Of a stretch of DNA of 8,710 nucleotides, positions 1-6,313 are shown piece after piece. Position 1 is the stretch's first letter. Each line of letters starts with the position of its first letter. Where the stretch lies: positions 1-8,710 of the forward strand of contig JAFTLD010000030.1 in NCBI GenBank assembly GCA_017452945.1, in the 5' to 3' direction. The position numbers and the translations under genes were made by a program. This DNA comes from Clostridia bacterium (GTDB lineage: Bacteria > Bacillota_A > Clostridia > Oscillospirales > CAG-272). The notes beneath the pieces were generated by a model. That model saw only the letters and a list, made by a program, of their open reading frames with translations, searched no databases and was not told the origin of the DNA.

Positions 1-65
1 GACTGTCCGCCCGACATCAAGTAACTTTGTGTCAATGCGGACAGTCGAGGACGCCTGTCCCTACA
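1..65. repeat. Inverted pair of the TGTAGGG/GACTGTCCG repeat family, cut by the window edge
   Basis: Bases 1-10 (GACTGTCCGC) and 37-46 (GCGGACAGTC) are perfect inverted repeats around a 26-base spacer. The right unit continues to the CCCTACA at 59-65, so a full minus-oriented unit covers 38-65. Its reverse complement matches the plus-oriented unit at 2445-2472 at 26 of 28 positions. The left unit is presumably the mirror image and lies mostly outside the window. The arrangement, two units facing each other over a short spacer, is that of a small MITE-like or hairpin-forming intergenic element. It carries no gene. Function and mobility are inference only. Confidence 0.75.
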
Positions 66-114
66 ATTGTTCTTATGCGCATCTCGGTTTCATATTTTGA
101 CAGAAACAATGATG

Positions 115-163
115 ATTCATCCCTGTTTACCGCTAAATTCGCAGCCCCATCGGGCTGATGAAT
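115..163. terminator. Hairpin downstream of the glycoside hydrolase gene, weak terminator candidate
   Basis: CAGCCC (142-147) and GGGCTG (152-157) form a six-bp GC-rich stem with a four-base loop. They sit inside weaker outer arms ATTCATC (115-121) and GATGAAT (157-163). The hairpin starts about 20 bases past the stop codon of the minus-strand hydrolase gene, so it could end that transcript. On the minus strand no run of T follows the stem; the T-run (171-177) lies on the plus-strand side, 13 bases away. It is therefore not a textbook intrinsic terminator for either strand. Bases 66-114 show nothing else I can name. Confidence 0.35.
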
Positions 164-175
164 GGATTTCTTTTT

Positions 176-2170
176 TTAATACTCCAGCGTCACGATCTGT
201 GCGCAGGTAAATTGATCAATGGCGAACTTACAAACACCGTTTTCGCAGGCAAAGGCAAATTCCTTGTTTTGCGGAACTGCGGTGATGCGCTTGATTGGCT
301 TTTCTGTCTTGATCTCGAAGGTCGTATTGTAAATGGGAACAAGATCCTCAATGACCTCAATGCCGCTCCCTCGCTTGACAGGCGTTGCATACAGCGCGTG
401 CAGCACGTAGCGGTTCTTTTCGGGCTGTTCGTTGAGTGTGATCACACCTGCACTTGGCAGATTGGTGGTCAGCGTCTTGCCATCGTCAAGAATGGTGTCG
501 ATGGTGCGCAGCACGATCTCCTTGAGAATGATGCTGCCCTTATCGGCATATTCCGAGAAAACGTCCCATGCAATATAGCCGCCATCCTTGCCGATAACCA
601 CAGCAGGGGCATGATCCTCTGTTACAAAGGGCGCGTGCTGATGTGAGCAGAAATAACCGCGCTCGCGGTTGAAGAAGGGGTGACGGACATAGCCGAGCAC
701 GGCAGCATCCTCATCGGTCAGCTCGATTGAATAGTTGGTGCTGTACATGACGTAGCTTGTCACAGGCAAGCCGAGAATGGACTCGGTGGGACGCAGATAG
801 GTAGGCTGATACTGCCCCTTGCCAAGCCACTTGATCCCAAGGTCAAACAGCATTTGCGTGCCGTCGGTGCCGGAGGTACCGGAGCACAGCAGCTTGCCGC
901 CACCTGCCACATACGCGCGCAGCTTGGCAAGCAGTGCAGCGTCAGTTACCGTCGCAGCATCGGGCAGGATGAGCAGCTTGTATTTAGAGAAGTCGCAGTA
1001 CGTATCCAGCACGTCGTAGAGGTATTTGCCCTCCAGAAGCATGCGCCCTGAGCCGGTGTCGGCAGGGTGATTGCGTGCCGTACCGATGATGGATTCGATC
1101 GAAAGTACACCGATATCGGCCACGGTCTGCACGTCATAGCAAAATTCTTCCACCTTTTCGGCTTCGGCATAGGCAATACCGATCAGCTCATAGGTGGCTT
1201 CATCCAAAAAGCCCTCGGGATGCATCTGGTCACCGATCGAGCAGCATGCACCGTTTGCCAGCGAGAGCGCAATCTCGTATTTCAGCGCGTTCGGGTGCTT
1301 AAAGCCGCCAAATTCACCCCACGTGGTGTGGAATTTTCCGGTCATACCAAGGTACTCGTCGCCCAGCATAGCAGCGTACTTAGCCGATTTGGGGAAGTGA
1401 TCGTAGCCCCAACCGCCTGTGGGCAGGCTTTCGATCTCCTGGTGTGTGTTGGCACAGGCAAAATCGCGTCTGCCGCAGGGAATGTGTCCTTGGTTGTGGA
1501 AGATGCGCACGTTGGGCTTGATGGCACGAGCTGCAGCGTTGACACCCTCGTAATATTTCTTATAGGTGACTGCAGCCAAGCGGTAATAAGAGCCGTGATC
1601 CTCGGGATCCCAGCCTTGCTTGATTACCTCCTCGCGGCAATACGGACAGAAGCAAGCGCGCTCACCCACAATGTCAAGGAAAATGCCTACGGGATCATAG
1701 CGGCGCACAACCTCTTCGACCTGACTGATCAGCACGTCAAAATAGGGGGAATTCATGCACAGAACGTGATATCCCGGGCCGTGCTCGGGTACGTAATGCA
1801 TGCCGTTTTCCTCCACTACGGTAGGCGTTGCCCAAGTGGGGGTATGGAACACACTGTGATCGGGATGCTCGTAAAAATACTTTTCGTCAAAGCTCGCAGA
1901 GATGTATACGGGTGCCTGCACACCGATCTCGGCACAGGCAGAGAGCATCTCACCAAGCAAGTCAAAGTCCAGATGCGGATGGATCTGATTGGTCTTGGAA
2001 GGGAAGTAAGCCCAACCGTGATGGCACTTGGCAAATACCGTGATCGAATTTATGTGTCCTTTTTTCAGGCATGCCTGAAATTGCGCACGGTCAAATTTTG
2101 AGCCAATACCCGGAATGTGCTCCGAGGTATGAAAATCTAAGTGAACCTGTCTTTGCGGTAAAGTATGCAT
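176..2170 (-). CDS. GHL6/GH42-trimerisation type glycoside hydrolase, candidate alpha-L-fucosidase-like
   Basis: This 664-residue protein has no signal peptide or membrane segment, so it should act in the cytoplasm on imported sugars. Residues 9-100 look like the hypothetical glycosyl hydrolase 6 (GHL6) barrel start: HLDFHTSEHIPGIG, then VFAKCHHGWAYFP (45-57) and HPHLDFDLLGEML (64-76). The GIFLDIVGE strand (162-170) has Asp166 and Glu170 and is followed by a Cys cluster CFCPYC (173-178). TWGEFGG (283-289) offers a second acid. About 350-570 resembles the GH42-type trimerisation domain (ADIGVLS, YKLLILPDA, AYVAGGGKLL), with a beta-rich C-terminal domain after it. Known families with this layout include GH42 beta-galactosidases and GH151 alpha-L-fucosidases; the substrate cannot be read from sequence. 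I chose the ATG at 2170 because AAAGGGG lies 7 bases upstream. The open frame continues to 2389 but would run through a promoter and a repeat. It appears monocistronic. Confidence 0.85.
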   Translation of the reverse strand: MHTLPQRQVHLDFHTSEHIPGIGSKFDRAQFQACLKKGHINSITVFAKCHHGWAYFPSKTNQIHPHLDFDLLGEMLSACAEIGVQAPVYISASFDEKYFYEHPDHSVFHTPTWATPTVVEENGMHYVPEHGPGYHVLCMNSPYFDVLISQVEEVVRRYDPVGIFLDIVGERACFCPYCREEVIKQGWDPEDHGSYYRLAAVTYKKYYEGVNAAARAIKPNVRIFHNQGHIPCGRRDFACANTHQEIESLPTGGWGYDHFPKSAKYAAMLGDEYLGMTGKFHTTWGEFGGFKHPNALKYEIALSLANGACCSIGDQMHPEGFLDEATYELIGIAYAEAEKVEEFCYDVQTVADIGVLSIESIIGTARNHPADTGSGRMLLEGKYLYDVLDTYCDFSKYKLLILPDAATVTDAALLAKLRAYVAGGGKLLCSGTSGTDGTQMLFDLGIKWLGKGQYQPTYLRPTESILGLPVTSYVMYSTNYSIELTDEDAAVLGYVRHPFFNRERGYFCSHQHAPFVTEDHAPAVVIGKDGGYIAWDVFSEYADKGSIILKEIVLRTIDTILDDGKTLTTNLPSAGVITLNEQPEKNRYVLHALYATPVKRGSGIEVIEDLVPIYNTTFEIKTEKPIKRITAVPQNKEFAFACENGVCKFAIDQFTCAQIVTLEY

Positions 2171-2200
2171 ATGAAAACCCCTTTCGGTTGACTTTATTTC

Positions 2201-2229
2201 ATTGTAGCATAAATAAAAAGGAATTGCAA
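2201..2229 (-). promoter_or_regulatory. Sigma-A promoter of the glycoside hydrolase gene
   Basis: On the minus strand TTGCAA (2229-2224) is followed after 17 bases by TACAAT (2206-2201), with a TGC just before the -10 that fits an extended -10 element. Transcription would start around 2194, giving a leader of about 25 bases that contains the AAAGGGG ribosome binding site (2184-2178). This supports the ATG at 2170 over longer starts. I see no clear operator or catabolite-repression site next to it. Confidence 0.7.
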
Positions 2230-2273
2230 TGGGAAAAAGAGAATTCAGCGCAAAGTTTTGATGTGCAAAATCG

Positions 2274-2371
2274 CCCTGCCGTGTCATCCTCGAGCAAGCA
2301 TCCCGGTCAAGATTCTTCGCTGCGCTCGAGAATGACAGACCGGGATGCGCTGCGAAGGATCTTTGGCAGGG
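2274..2371. repeat. Intergenic repeat with three interlocked inverted-repeat pairs
   Basis: Outer arms CCCTGCC (2274-2280) and GGCAGGG (2365-2371) enclose six blocks in the order A-B-C-A'-B'-C'. A is TGTCATCCTCGAGC, matched by GCTCGAGAATGACA (13 of 14). B is GCATCCCGGTC, matched perfectly by GACCGGGATGC. C is AAGATTCTTCGCTGC, matched by GCTGCGAAGGATCTT (13 of 15). Blocks C+A' read as one complete unit of the dispersed 'GTCATTCT...GAAGAATCTT' type that I recall from Clostridia genomes, and A...C' reads as a second unit split around it. The element lies upstream of the hydrolase promoter and encodes nothing. Confidence 0.75.
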
Positions 2372-2409
2372 CTTGAATCGTTTGCCCAATTCCGGACAAA
2401 TTAAACAAT

Positions 2410-2432
2410 GGGCTGATGCGACGCATCAGCCC
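2410..2432 (-). terminator. Terminator hairpin downstream of the CofE-like gene
   Basis: GGGCTGATGC (2410-2419) and GCATCAGCCC (2423-2432) form a perfect ten-bp stem with a three-base loop. On the minus strand the stem is followed by ATTGTTTAATTTG, which is moderately U-rich. It lies about 43 bases past the stop of the CofE-like gene and would shield the downstream hydrolase promoter from read-through. On the plus strand ATATTATTTT follows, so it could work in both directions. Confidence 0.65.
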
Positions 2433-2444
2433 AATATTATTTTC

Positions 2445-2472
2445 TGTAGGGACTGGCGTCCCCGACTGTCCG
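2445..2472 (+). repeat. Single TGTAGGG/GACTGTCCG repeat unit next to a stop codon
   Basis: This 28-bp unit matches the reverse complement of 38-65 at 26 of 28 positions. It is a lone unit, unlike the paired copies at 1-65 and 6345-6475. It ends two bases before the stop codon of the CofE-like gene (2475-2477) and lies between that stop and its terminator hairpin at 2410-2432. Confidence 0.75.
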
Positions 2473-2474
2473 TA

Positions 2475-3668
2475 TCAATCGGTTGTATAGTTATCAAAAT
2501 AACCCTGAATGAACACGATAGGCGTACCCTTATCGCCCGAGCCCGAGGTCAGGTCGCAAAGCGAGCCGATCAGGTCGGTAAGTCTTCTGGGGGTAGTACC
2601 CTCGGAGGCCATTTGTCCGACAAGGTTGCTGTCCTTTTCGGTGATCTTCTGCTTGATGGCATCCTTGAGCGCGTCGCCCGAAAGAGCCGAGAATTCATTG
2701 TCAGCCAGATACTTGAGCTTGAGCTCGTTGGGCGTACCCTCAAGTCCCTTGGTGTATGCAGGTGCAACCACCGGGTCAGCCAGCTCCCAGATCTTTCCTA
2801 CGGGATCCTTGAAAGCACCGTCGCCGTAGACCATGACTTCCATGACCTTGCCCGTAGCATCGTACAGCTTCTTCTGAATAGAGTCAACCACTACCTGACA
2901 ATCTCTGGGGAACAGCTTTACCTGATCCTCGGTTGCCTTGTTGGAGCCGAGCAGACCGTAGTGCTCATTGTAGCCGCTGCCGTCTACACTCTCGGTCAGA
3001 ATATCGTCAAGTCCCAGCGCGATCTCGGCACCTGCAGCCTTGAGGATGCGCTTGGTGCGAGCTCTTGTGTGAATGTCACAGCAAAGCACGGTCTTGGTAT
3101 AGTCAAGGATGGCTTTGGGATTGTTGGCAAAAATAATCTCGCAGTCAGCACCGCACTCACGGATGAGCTGCTCGTAGTATTCCACGTAGTCCACGCCCGT
3201 AAAGGTGTGCTTTTCATAACCGAAAAGCTCGCGGTACTTTTCCAAAGAAAGCACGTCGCGGTAAGGATCAACGCCTTTCTCGTCCATCATTTCAACGCTG
3301 ATCAGATGGTTACCAACCTCGTCGGAGGGGTAAGAGAGCATAAGCACGATCTTATCAGCACCCTTGGCGATACCGCGCAAGCAGATTGCAAAGCGGTTAC
3401 GGCTCAGAATGGGGAAGATCACGCCAACGGTACCGCCGCCCAGCTTGGCGCGTACGTCCTTGGCAATGTTGTCAACAGAGGCGTAGTTACCCTGCGCTCT
3501 TGCAACGATTGCTTCTGTCATAGCCACGATATCTCTGTCGTGGAATTCAAAGCCTGCGTCAGCCGACGCGTCTAAAATGCAAGAGGTGACGATCTCTACA
3601 ATGTCGTCTCCTTGACGGATGATGGGAGCACGAACTCCGCGTGAAATAGTGCCGATCATGCGACTCAT
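2475..3668 (-). CDS. CofE-like protein (coenzyme F420-0:L-glutamate ligase family)
   Basis: The 397-residue product resembles the F420_ligase (CofE/FbiB) fold family. RGVRAPIIRQGDDIVEIV (10-27) matches the family's early GDDL-type motif, and DRDIVAMTEAIVARAQGN (44-61) matches the stretch ending in K/R-A-E/Q-G. VYGDGAFKDPVGKIWELADP (280-299) resembles the later metal- and substrate-binding D...G..W region. In archaea and actinobacteria CofE adds glutamate to F420-0 using GTP. This protein is much longer than archaeal CofE (about 250 residues), and Clostridia of this type are not known to make F420, so the true substrate may differ. No signal peptide or TM segment is visible, so it is probably cytosolic. 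The start at 3668 follows AAAGGAG by about ten bases. It is transcribed alone from a strong promoter. The family call is from memory of motifs; the function is unproven. Confidence 0.75.
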   Translation of the reverse strand: MSRMIGTISRGVRAPIIRQGDDIVEIVTSCILDASADAGFEFHDRDIVAMTEAIVARAQGNYASVDNIAKDVRAKLGGGTVGVIFPILSRNRFAICLRGIAKGADKIVLMLSYPSDEVGNHLISVEMMDEKGVDPYRDVLSLEKYRELFGYEKHTFTGVDYVEYYEQLIRECGADCEIIFANNPKAILDYTKTVLCCDIHTRARTKRILKAAGAEIALGLDDILTESVDGSGYNEHYGLLGSNKATEDQVKLFPRDCQVVVDSIQKKLYDATGKVMEVMVYGDGAFKDPVGKIWELADPVVAPAYTKGLEGTPNELKLKYLADNEFSALSGDALKDAIKQKITEKDSNLVGQMASEGTTPRRLTDLIGSLCDLTSGSGDKGTPIVFIQGYFDNYTTD

Positions 3669-3688
3669 AATTTTTATCTCCTTTTGGT

Positions 3689-3711
3689 GTCCTGTGCAGA
3701 TGCATCAGGAC
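3689..3711 (-). other. Leader hairpin just upstream of the CofE-like gene's ribosome binding site
   Basis: GTCCTG (3689-3694) and CAGGAC (3706-3711) can pair, with further pairing inside the loop (GTGCAGATGCA). The hairpin lies in the short untranslated leader, a few bases upstream of the AAAGGAG site. It might tune mRNA stability or translation. Nothing ties it to a known riboswitch. Confidence 0.35.
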
Positions 3712-3733
3712 ATTACATATTTGACCACAGTAT

Positions 3734-3762
3734 ATTATATCACTATTGTCTGTACATTTCAA
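3734..3762 (-). promoter_or_regulatory. Sigma-A promoter of the CofE-like gene
   Basis: On the minus strand TTGAAA (3762-3757) and a perfect TATAAT (3739-3734) are separated by 17 bases. AT-rich DNA with long A and T runs (3771-3797) lies directly upstream of the -35 and could act as an UP element. The predicted start near 3727 gives a leader of about 60 bases. Confidence 0.8.
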
Positions 3763-3836
3763 TATTTTCACACAAAAAAATTTATTTTTTTTGAAAAATG
3801 GAAAATGCGGCCAAGTCATTCACTTACTTCACCTGT

Positions 3837-3880
3837 AAAAAAAGCGGACGCTGTTACCGAAATACATTGAGCATCCGCTT
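3837..3880 (-). terminator. Minus-strand intrinsic terminator or palindrome between divergent promoters
   Basis: AAGCGGACGCT (3842-3852) and AGCATCCGCTT (3870-3880) form an eleven-bp stem with one G-T wobble and a 17-base loop. Read on the minus strand, the stem runs straight into seven T (3843-3837), the form of an intrinsic terminator. No minus-strand gene lies upstream to be terminated, so it may stop antisense transcription from the sigma operon. Alternatively the palindrome may be an operator, since its right arm overlaps the -35 of the sigma-operon promoter. Confidence 0.55.
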
Positions 3881-3895
3881 GGTTTGTGGTATAAT
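3867..3895 (+). promoter_or_regulatory. Sigma-A promoter of the ECF sigma operon
   Basis: TTGAGC (3867-3872) is followed after 17 bases by TATAAT (3890-3895), with TGG immediately before it as an extended -10. The start would be near 3902, leaving a leader of about 150 bases before the sigma gene. This looks like a housekeeping promoter rather than an ECF promoter, so autoregulation by the encoded sigma is not evident here. The inverted repeat at 3842-3880 overlaps the -35. Confidence 0.75.
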
Positions 3896-3966
3896 GGAAT
3901 TGCCAAATCCGATCATGCACAGAAATTCAAAACGCATTTACAAAGGAGAGAAAGGCCATCATCAAG

Positions 3967-4086
3967 ATGGAAATACCGATTACACACTTTGCAAAAAACG
4001 CGGTCTATATAAGTGAAGGACAAAAAAGACGTGACACAAGGAGGTGCGAGCATGAAACGGCGCAAGTCCGGCAGCGTGCTGAGTGA
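3967..4086 (+). CDS. Possible 39-residue leader ORF before the sigma gene
   Basis: An ATG at 3967 opens a frame of 39 codons ending at TGA 4084-4086, starting MEIPITHFAKNAVYISEGQK. It lies inside the long leader after the sigma promoter. GAAAGG (3950-3955) is 11 bases upstream and a stronger AAAGGAG is farther away (3942-3948), so ribosome binding is possible but not ideal. The frame runs over the sigma gene's ribosome binding site and start (4052) and stops 33 bases inside it, so translating it could affect sigma synthesis. The C-terminal half is very Arg-rich, as expected of an out-of-frame overlap. I recognise no family. It may be only a chance ORF. Confidence 0.3.
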   Translation: MEIPITHFAKNAVYISEGQKRRDTRRCEHETAQVRQRAE

Positions 4087-4639
4087 CGAGCAGATCATTG
4101 ATCTGTATTTTGCACGTGAAGAGCGTGCCATTGCCGAAACCGACAAGAAATACTGCGAATATCTGCATACGGTGGCGTATAACATTCTTGCCAACGATCA
4201 GGACGCGGAGGAGTGTCTGCAGGATACTTATCTGCGAACGTGGGAGGCAATTCCGCCCGAAAGACCGAACGTATTTCACGCGTTTTTGGCAAAGATCACG
4301 CGCAATCTCTCACTCAACCGCTATGAGAAAGCCAATCGCAAAAAACGCGTGCCCGAAGAAGCTCACCGTCCGCTGGACGAGGTGCAGGATTTTCTGCCGG
4401 ACCCGAATGGCCCGGAAAGCGAGCTGCTCTCTGCAACCGTCAAAAGAGTAATCGCCGCATACTTGGACAGTACGACAGAGCGCAGGCTGTACATTTTTAT
4501 TTCCCGTTTTTTCTATTCGTTTACCGTATCGCAGATCGCGGGACGCCTTGGCTGCAGCACTTCCTTGGTCAACAAGGAGCTTGCAGAGATCAAGCGCGAG
4601 CTGCGTGTATGCTTTGAGAAGGAGGGGATTGACGTATGA
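4052..4639 (+). CDS. ECF-type RNA polymerase sigma factor
   Basis: The 195-residue protein has the two-domain plan of group 4 (ECF) sigma factors. Region 2 covers about residues 12-99, including YLHTVAYNILANDQDAEECLQ (37-57) with the acidic D-A-E-E helix, then TYLRTWEAI and FLAKITRNLSLNRYEKANRKKR (78-99). A variable linker follows. Region 4 covers about 136-190, with a helix-turn-helix in FTVSQIAGRLGCSTSLVNKE (157-176). It would direct RNA polymerase to a regulon not visible here. The start at ATG 4052 is set by a perfect AAGGAGGT (4038-4045) six bases upstream; an in-frame GTG at 4013 lacks such a site. Its last bases overlap the next gene's start in ATGA, which implies translational coupling with the membrane partner, the usual sigma/anti-sigma order. 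The exact ECF group is not determined. Confidence 0.9.
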   Translation: MKRRKSGSVLSDEQIIDLYFAREERAIAETDKKYCEYLHTVAYNILANDQDAEECLQDTYLRTWEAIPPERPNVFHAFLAKITRNLSLNRYEKANRKKRVPEEAHRPLDEVQDFLPDPNGPESELLSATVKRVIAAYLDSTTERRLYIFISRFFYSFTVSQIAGRLGCSTSLVNKELAEIKRELRVCFEKEGIDV

Positions 4640-6303
4640 AAAAGGAACAATTTTTCAGACTGCTTGGAGAGCTTGACGACCGCTTTTTGGAAAAATACCG
4701 CCAAATAGATATGCACCTGTCCCGCAAAGCAATGCGCAAAAAGCGCACCCTGCGCATCCTTGTCGCAGCCGCCTGCCTTGCCTTGCTGATCGGCGCGTGC
4801 GTGCCTGTGGGGATGATGGTTGCAAAATGGATGGACGAGGGGTACGCAGGTCCCGGCCCCGATCCCGGGGGAGAGAGCGGTGTAGAGCATGGGACGGGTG
4901 AACCACCGCAGCAGGATTCTTCTGTTACTATCAGAAGCTTTGAAGAGCTGGAAGAAATGCGCGAGATGCTGGAATGCAAGGATGAGCAGATGCTCGATGC
5001 GTATTTGCAAAAGGTTTTGAGCGGTCGAATCAAGAGCAAGCAGGAGCTTGCAAATTTCGTTACTCTTGTGGATAATATGGCGTATGCGTGGCTGATTGAC
5101 GGTGAGCTGACATGGCTGTGCTATCAAAAAGGCCCGAGTGCCGGCACGGGAGAGATTTATGAAGTGCTTTACGTAACCGTGACTGCTCCCAACGGTGATT
5201 GGGTTCGCTGCAATTATCAGCTTTCATGGACGGACGTTGAAAAGACGATCAACAAACTTGTACAGAATAGTGCGAACGAGAATCTGTTGCCTGCACCCCT
5301 TTCTACTGCAGACGGTCGCTTGACGTTATACGTTGAGACCCGCGGCCCTCATCCTACCTATGATGGTGATTTTATCGAATGGTGGTGCGTGCTGGACGGA
5401 CAAATTGTCGAGATCGATTATTTCGTTGCCGATGCAGATAAGATCGACACCGCAGCGCTGATCGGTTCGCTTGAAGTGGCGGATTCAATTACAGATTATT
5501 TGGAAAATGTGACCGAGCCTGTGACAACCCAGCCGCCCCGTGAAACCGAATCGCAATGGAATCCCGACGAAATTCCGGATTTTGTGAAATTGGGGTATCT
5601 GAATATTGCGGTACTGGACGCGAACGGGGATGTGGCGTACCGAGTGGATGCTGAGACCTTGCAAAGCATGAATAGAAGCGTGGAGGTGGAATACGTGCCC
5701 GGCGGTACGTTGATCTTGGAATGCTATGCTGCATATGACCGGTCCGGCACAGTTGTAAATTACCGTTGTTCTGCAGAGGGCGGAGCTGCCGAGCAGATCA
5801 GTTTTTCCGAAATAGAAACTGAATTGACGGTAGATGTGCAGGCGGAATATGTCCACTATCTGCGTTTTAGCGTACCAATGGACAATATGGTGACCGATAA
5901 CGGTAAGGGGTATTTTATGACAATGCTTGGAGATGCCTTCGCTGAGATTGATGGATGGGCTTTGTTTGAGTATATAACGGTGTATTTGGTCGATGCAGGT
6001 GGATTCGGATTGTTTGACCTTGAAAAGACGCATTGTCCCAGTTATGAGGACTATCTTGAGGTACAGGCATGTATAGATGCAGGTCAGCCGCCTATGACGG
6101 ACGTGGTTGAAATTTTGGGAAAACCGCACGGTTATGACTCCGCAGCGGGAATGAGAATTTTTGTTTGGACCGCGGAGGACGGTGGGACGATTACGGTTCA
6201 CGTATTGTCGCCTGATGCAGAGCCTATGCAGTGGGATGAGATCCTGACCGCTGAATACGGTGGAGCGGTTGCGCATCATGCTTACTACTACAAAGGAGAG
6301 TAA
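4636..6303 (+). CDS. Single-TM putative anti-sigma factor/sensor protein
   Basis: This 555-residue protein is coupled to the sigma gene by a 4-base overlap. It has a short cytoplasmic N-terminus (1-38) with FFRLLGELDDRFLEKY (6-21), similar to the 'I-D-D-R-Y-I-E-E' motif I recall from small clostridial anti-sigma-like proteins. A basic stretch RKKR then leads to one TM helix (about 39-63). The rest is predicted to be outside: a Gly/Pro linker (70-95), a domain at about 97-290, a Pro/Thr/Glu linker (291-312), a beta-rich domain (313-470), and a C-terminal part with DVVEILGKPHG (489-499), reminiscent of BamE/SmpA-like folds. The likely role is to hold the sigma factor at the membrane until an outside signal arrives. 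IGAC (52-55) also resembles a lipobox, but the long cytoplasmic head argues for a TM anchor. No known ligand domain is recognised; the anti-sigma role rests on position and topology. Confidence 0.75.
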   Translation: MKKEQFFRLLGELDDRFLEKYRQIDMHLSRKAMRKKRTLRILVAAACLALLIGACVPVGMMVAKWMDEGYAGPGPDPGGESGVEHGTGEPPQQDSSVTIRSFEELEEMREMLECKDEQMLDAYLQKVLSGRIKSKQELANFVTLVDNMAYAWLIDGELTWLCYQKGPSAGTGEIYEVLYVTVTAPNGDWVRCNYQLSWTDVEKTINKLVQNSANENLLPAPLSTADGRLTLYVETRGPHPTYDGDFIEWWCVLDGQIVEIDYFVADADKIDTAALIGSLEVADSITDYLENVTEPVTTQPPRETESQWNPDEIPDFVKLGYLNIAVLDANGDVAYRVDAETLQSMNRSVEVEYVPGGTLILECYAAYDRSGTVVNYRCSAEGGAAEQISFSEIETELTVDVQAEYVHYLRFSVPMDNMVTDNGKGYFMTMLGDAFAEIDGWALFEYITVYLVDAGGFGLFDLEKTHCPSYEDYLEVQACIDAGQPPMTDVVEILGKPHGYDSAAGMRIFVWTAEDGGTITVHVLSPDAEPMQWDEILTAEYGGAVAHHAYYYKGE

Positions 6304-6313
6304 ACTAACAAAT

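Noticed and set aside
52..55. Lipoprotein lipobox (IGAC, protein residues 52-55) in the membrane protein at 4636-6303
   Set aside because: These are residue numbers, not bases. The Cys lies after a 38-residue charged head, too long for a normal signal peptide, so a TM anchor is more likely.
1..65. CRISPR-like repeat
   Set aside because: The repeats are inverted, not direct, with single spacers and no regular array or cas genes.
1067..2101. 344-codon plus-strand ORF opposite the glycoside hydrolase gene
   Set aside because: It lies wholly antisense to a gene with clear family motifs, promoter and ribosome binding site; its translation resembles no protein and has no good start site.
2171..2389. 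73-residue N-terminal extension of the glycoside hydrolase
   Set aside because: The extension would cross the promoter (2201-2229) and the interlocked repeat (2274-2371). The ATG at 2170 has a proper ribosome binding site and the family homology begins there.
2373..3575. 400-codon plus-strand ORF opposite the CofE-like gene
   Set aside because: It is the complementary-frame shadow created by codon bias. The minus-strand frame has recognisable motifs and a strong promoter; this one has none and starts inside a repeat-rich region.
4513..5127. 204-codon minus-strand ORF opposite the sigma/anti-sigma junction
   Set aside because: It is antisense to two well-supported coupled genes and its translation shows no domain; I also see no ribosome binding site or promoter for it.
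6291..6300. CAAAGGAGAG at the end of the membrane protein gene as a ribosome binding site for a following gene
   Set aside because: It is identical to the ten bases at 3941-3950, but here it encodes the last residues and is followed by a terminator with no ORF after it. It could be a relic but is best read as chance.
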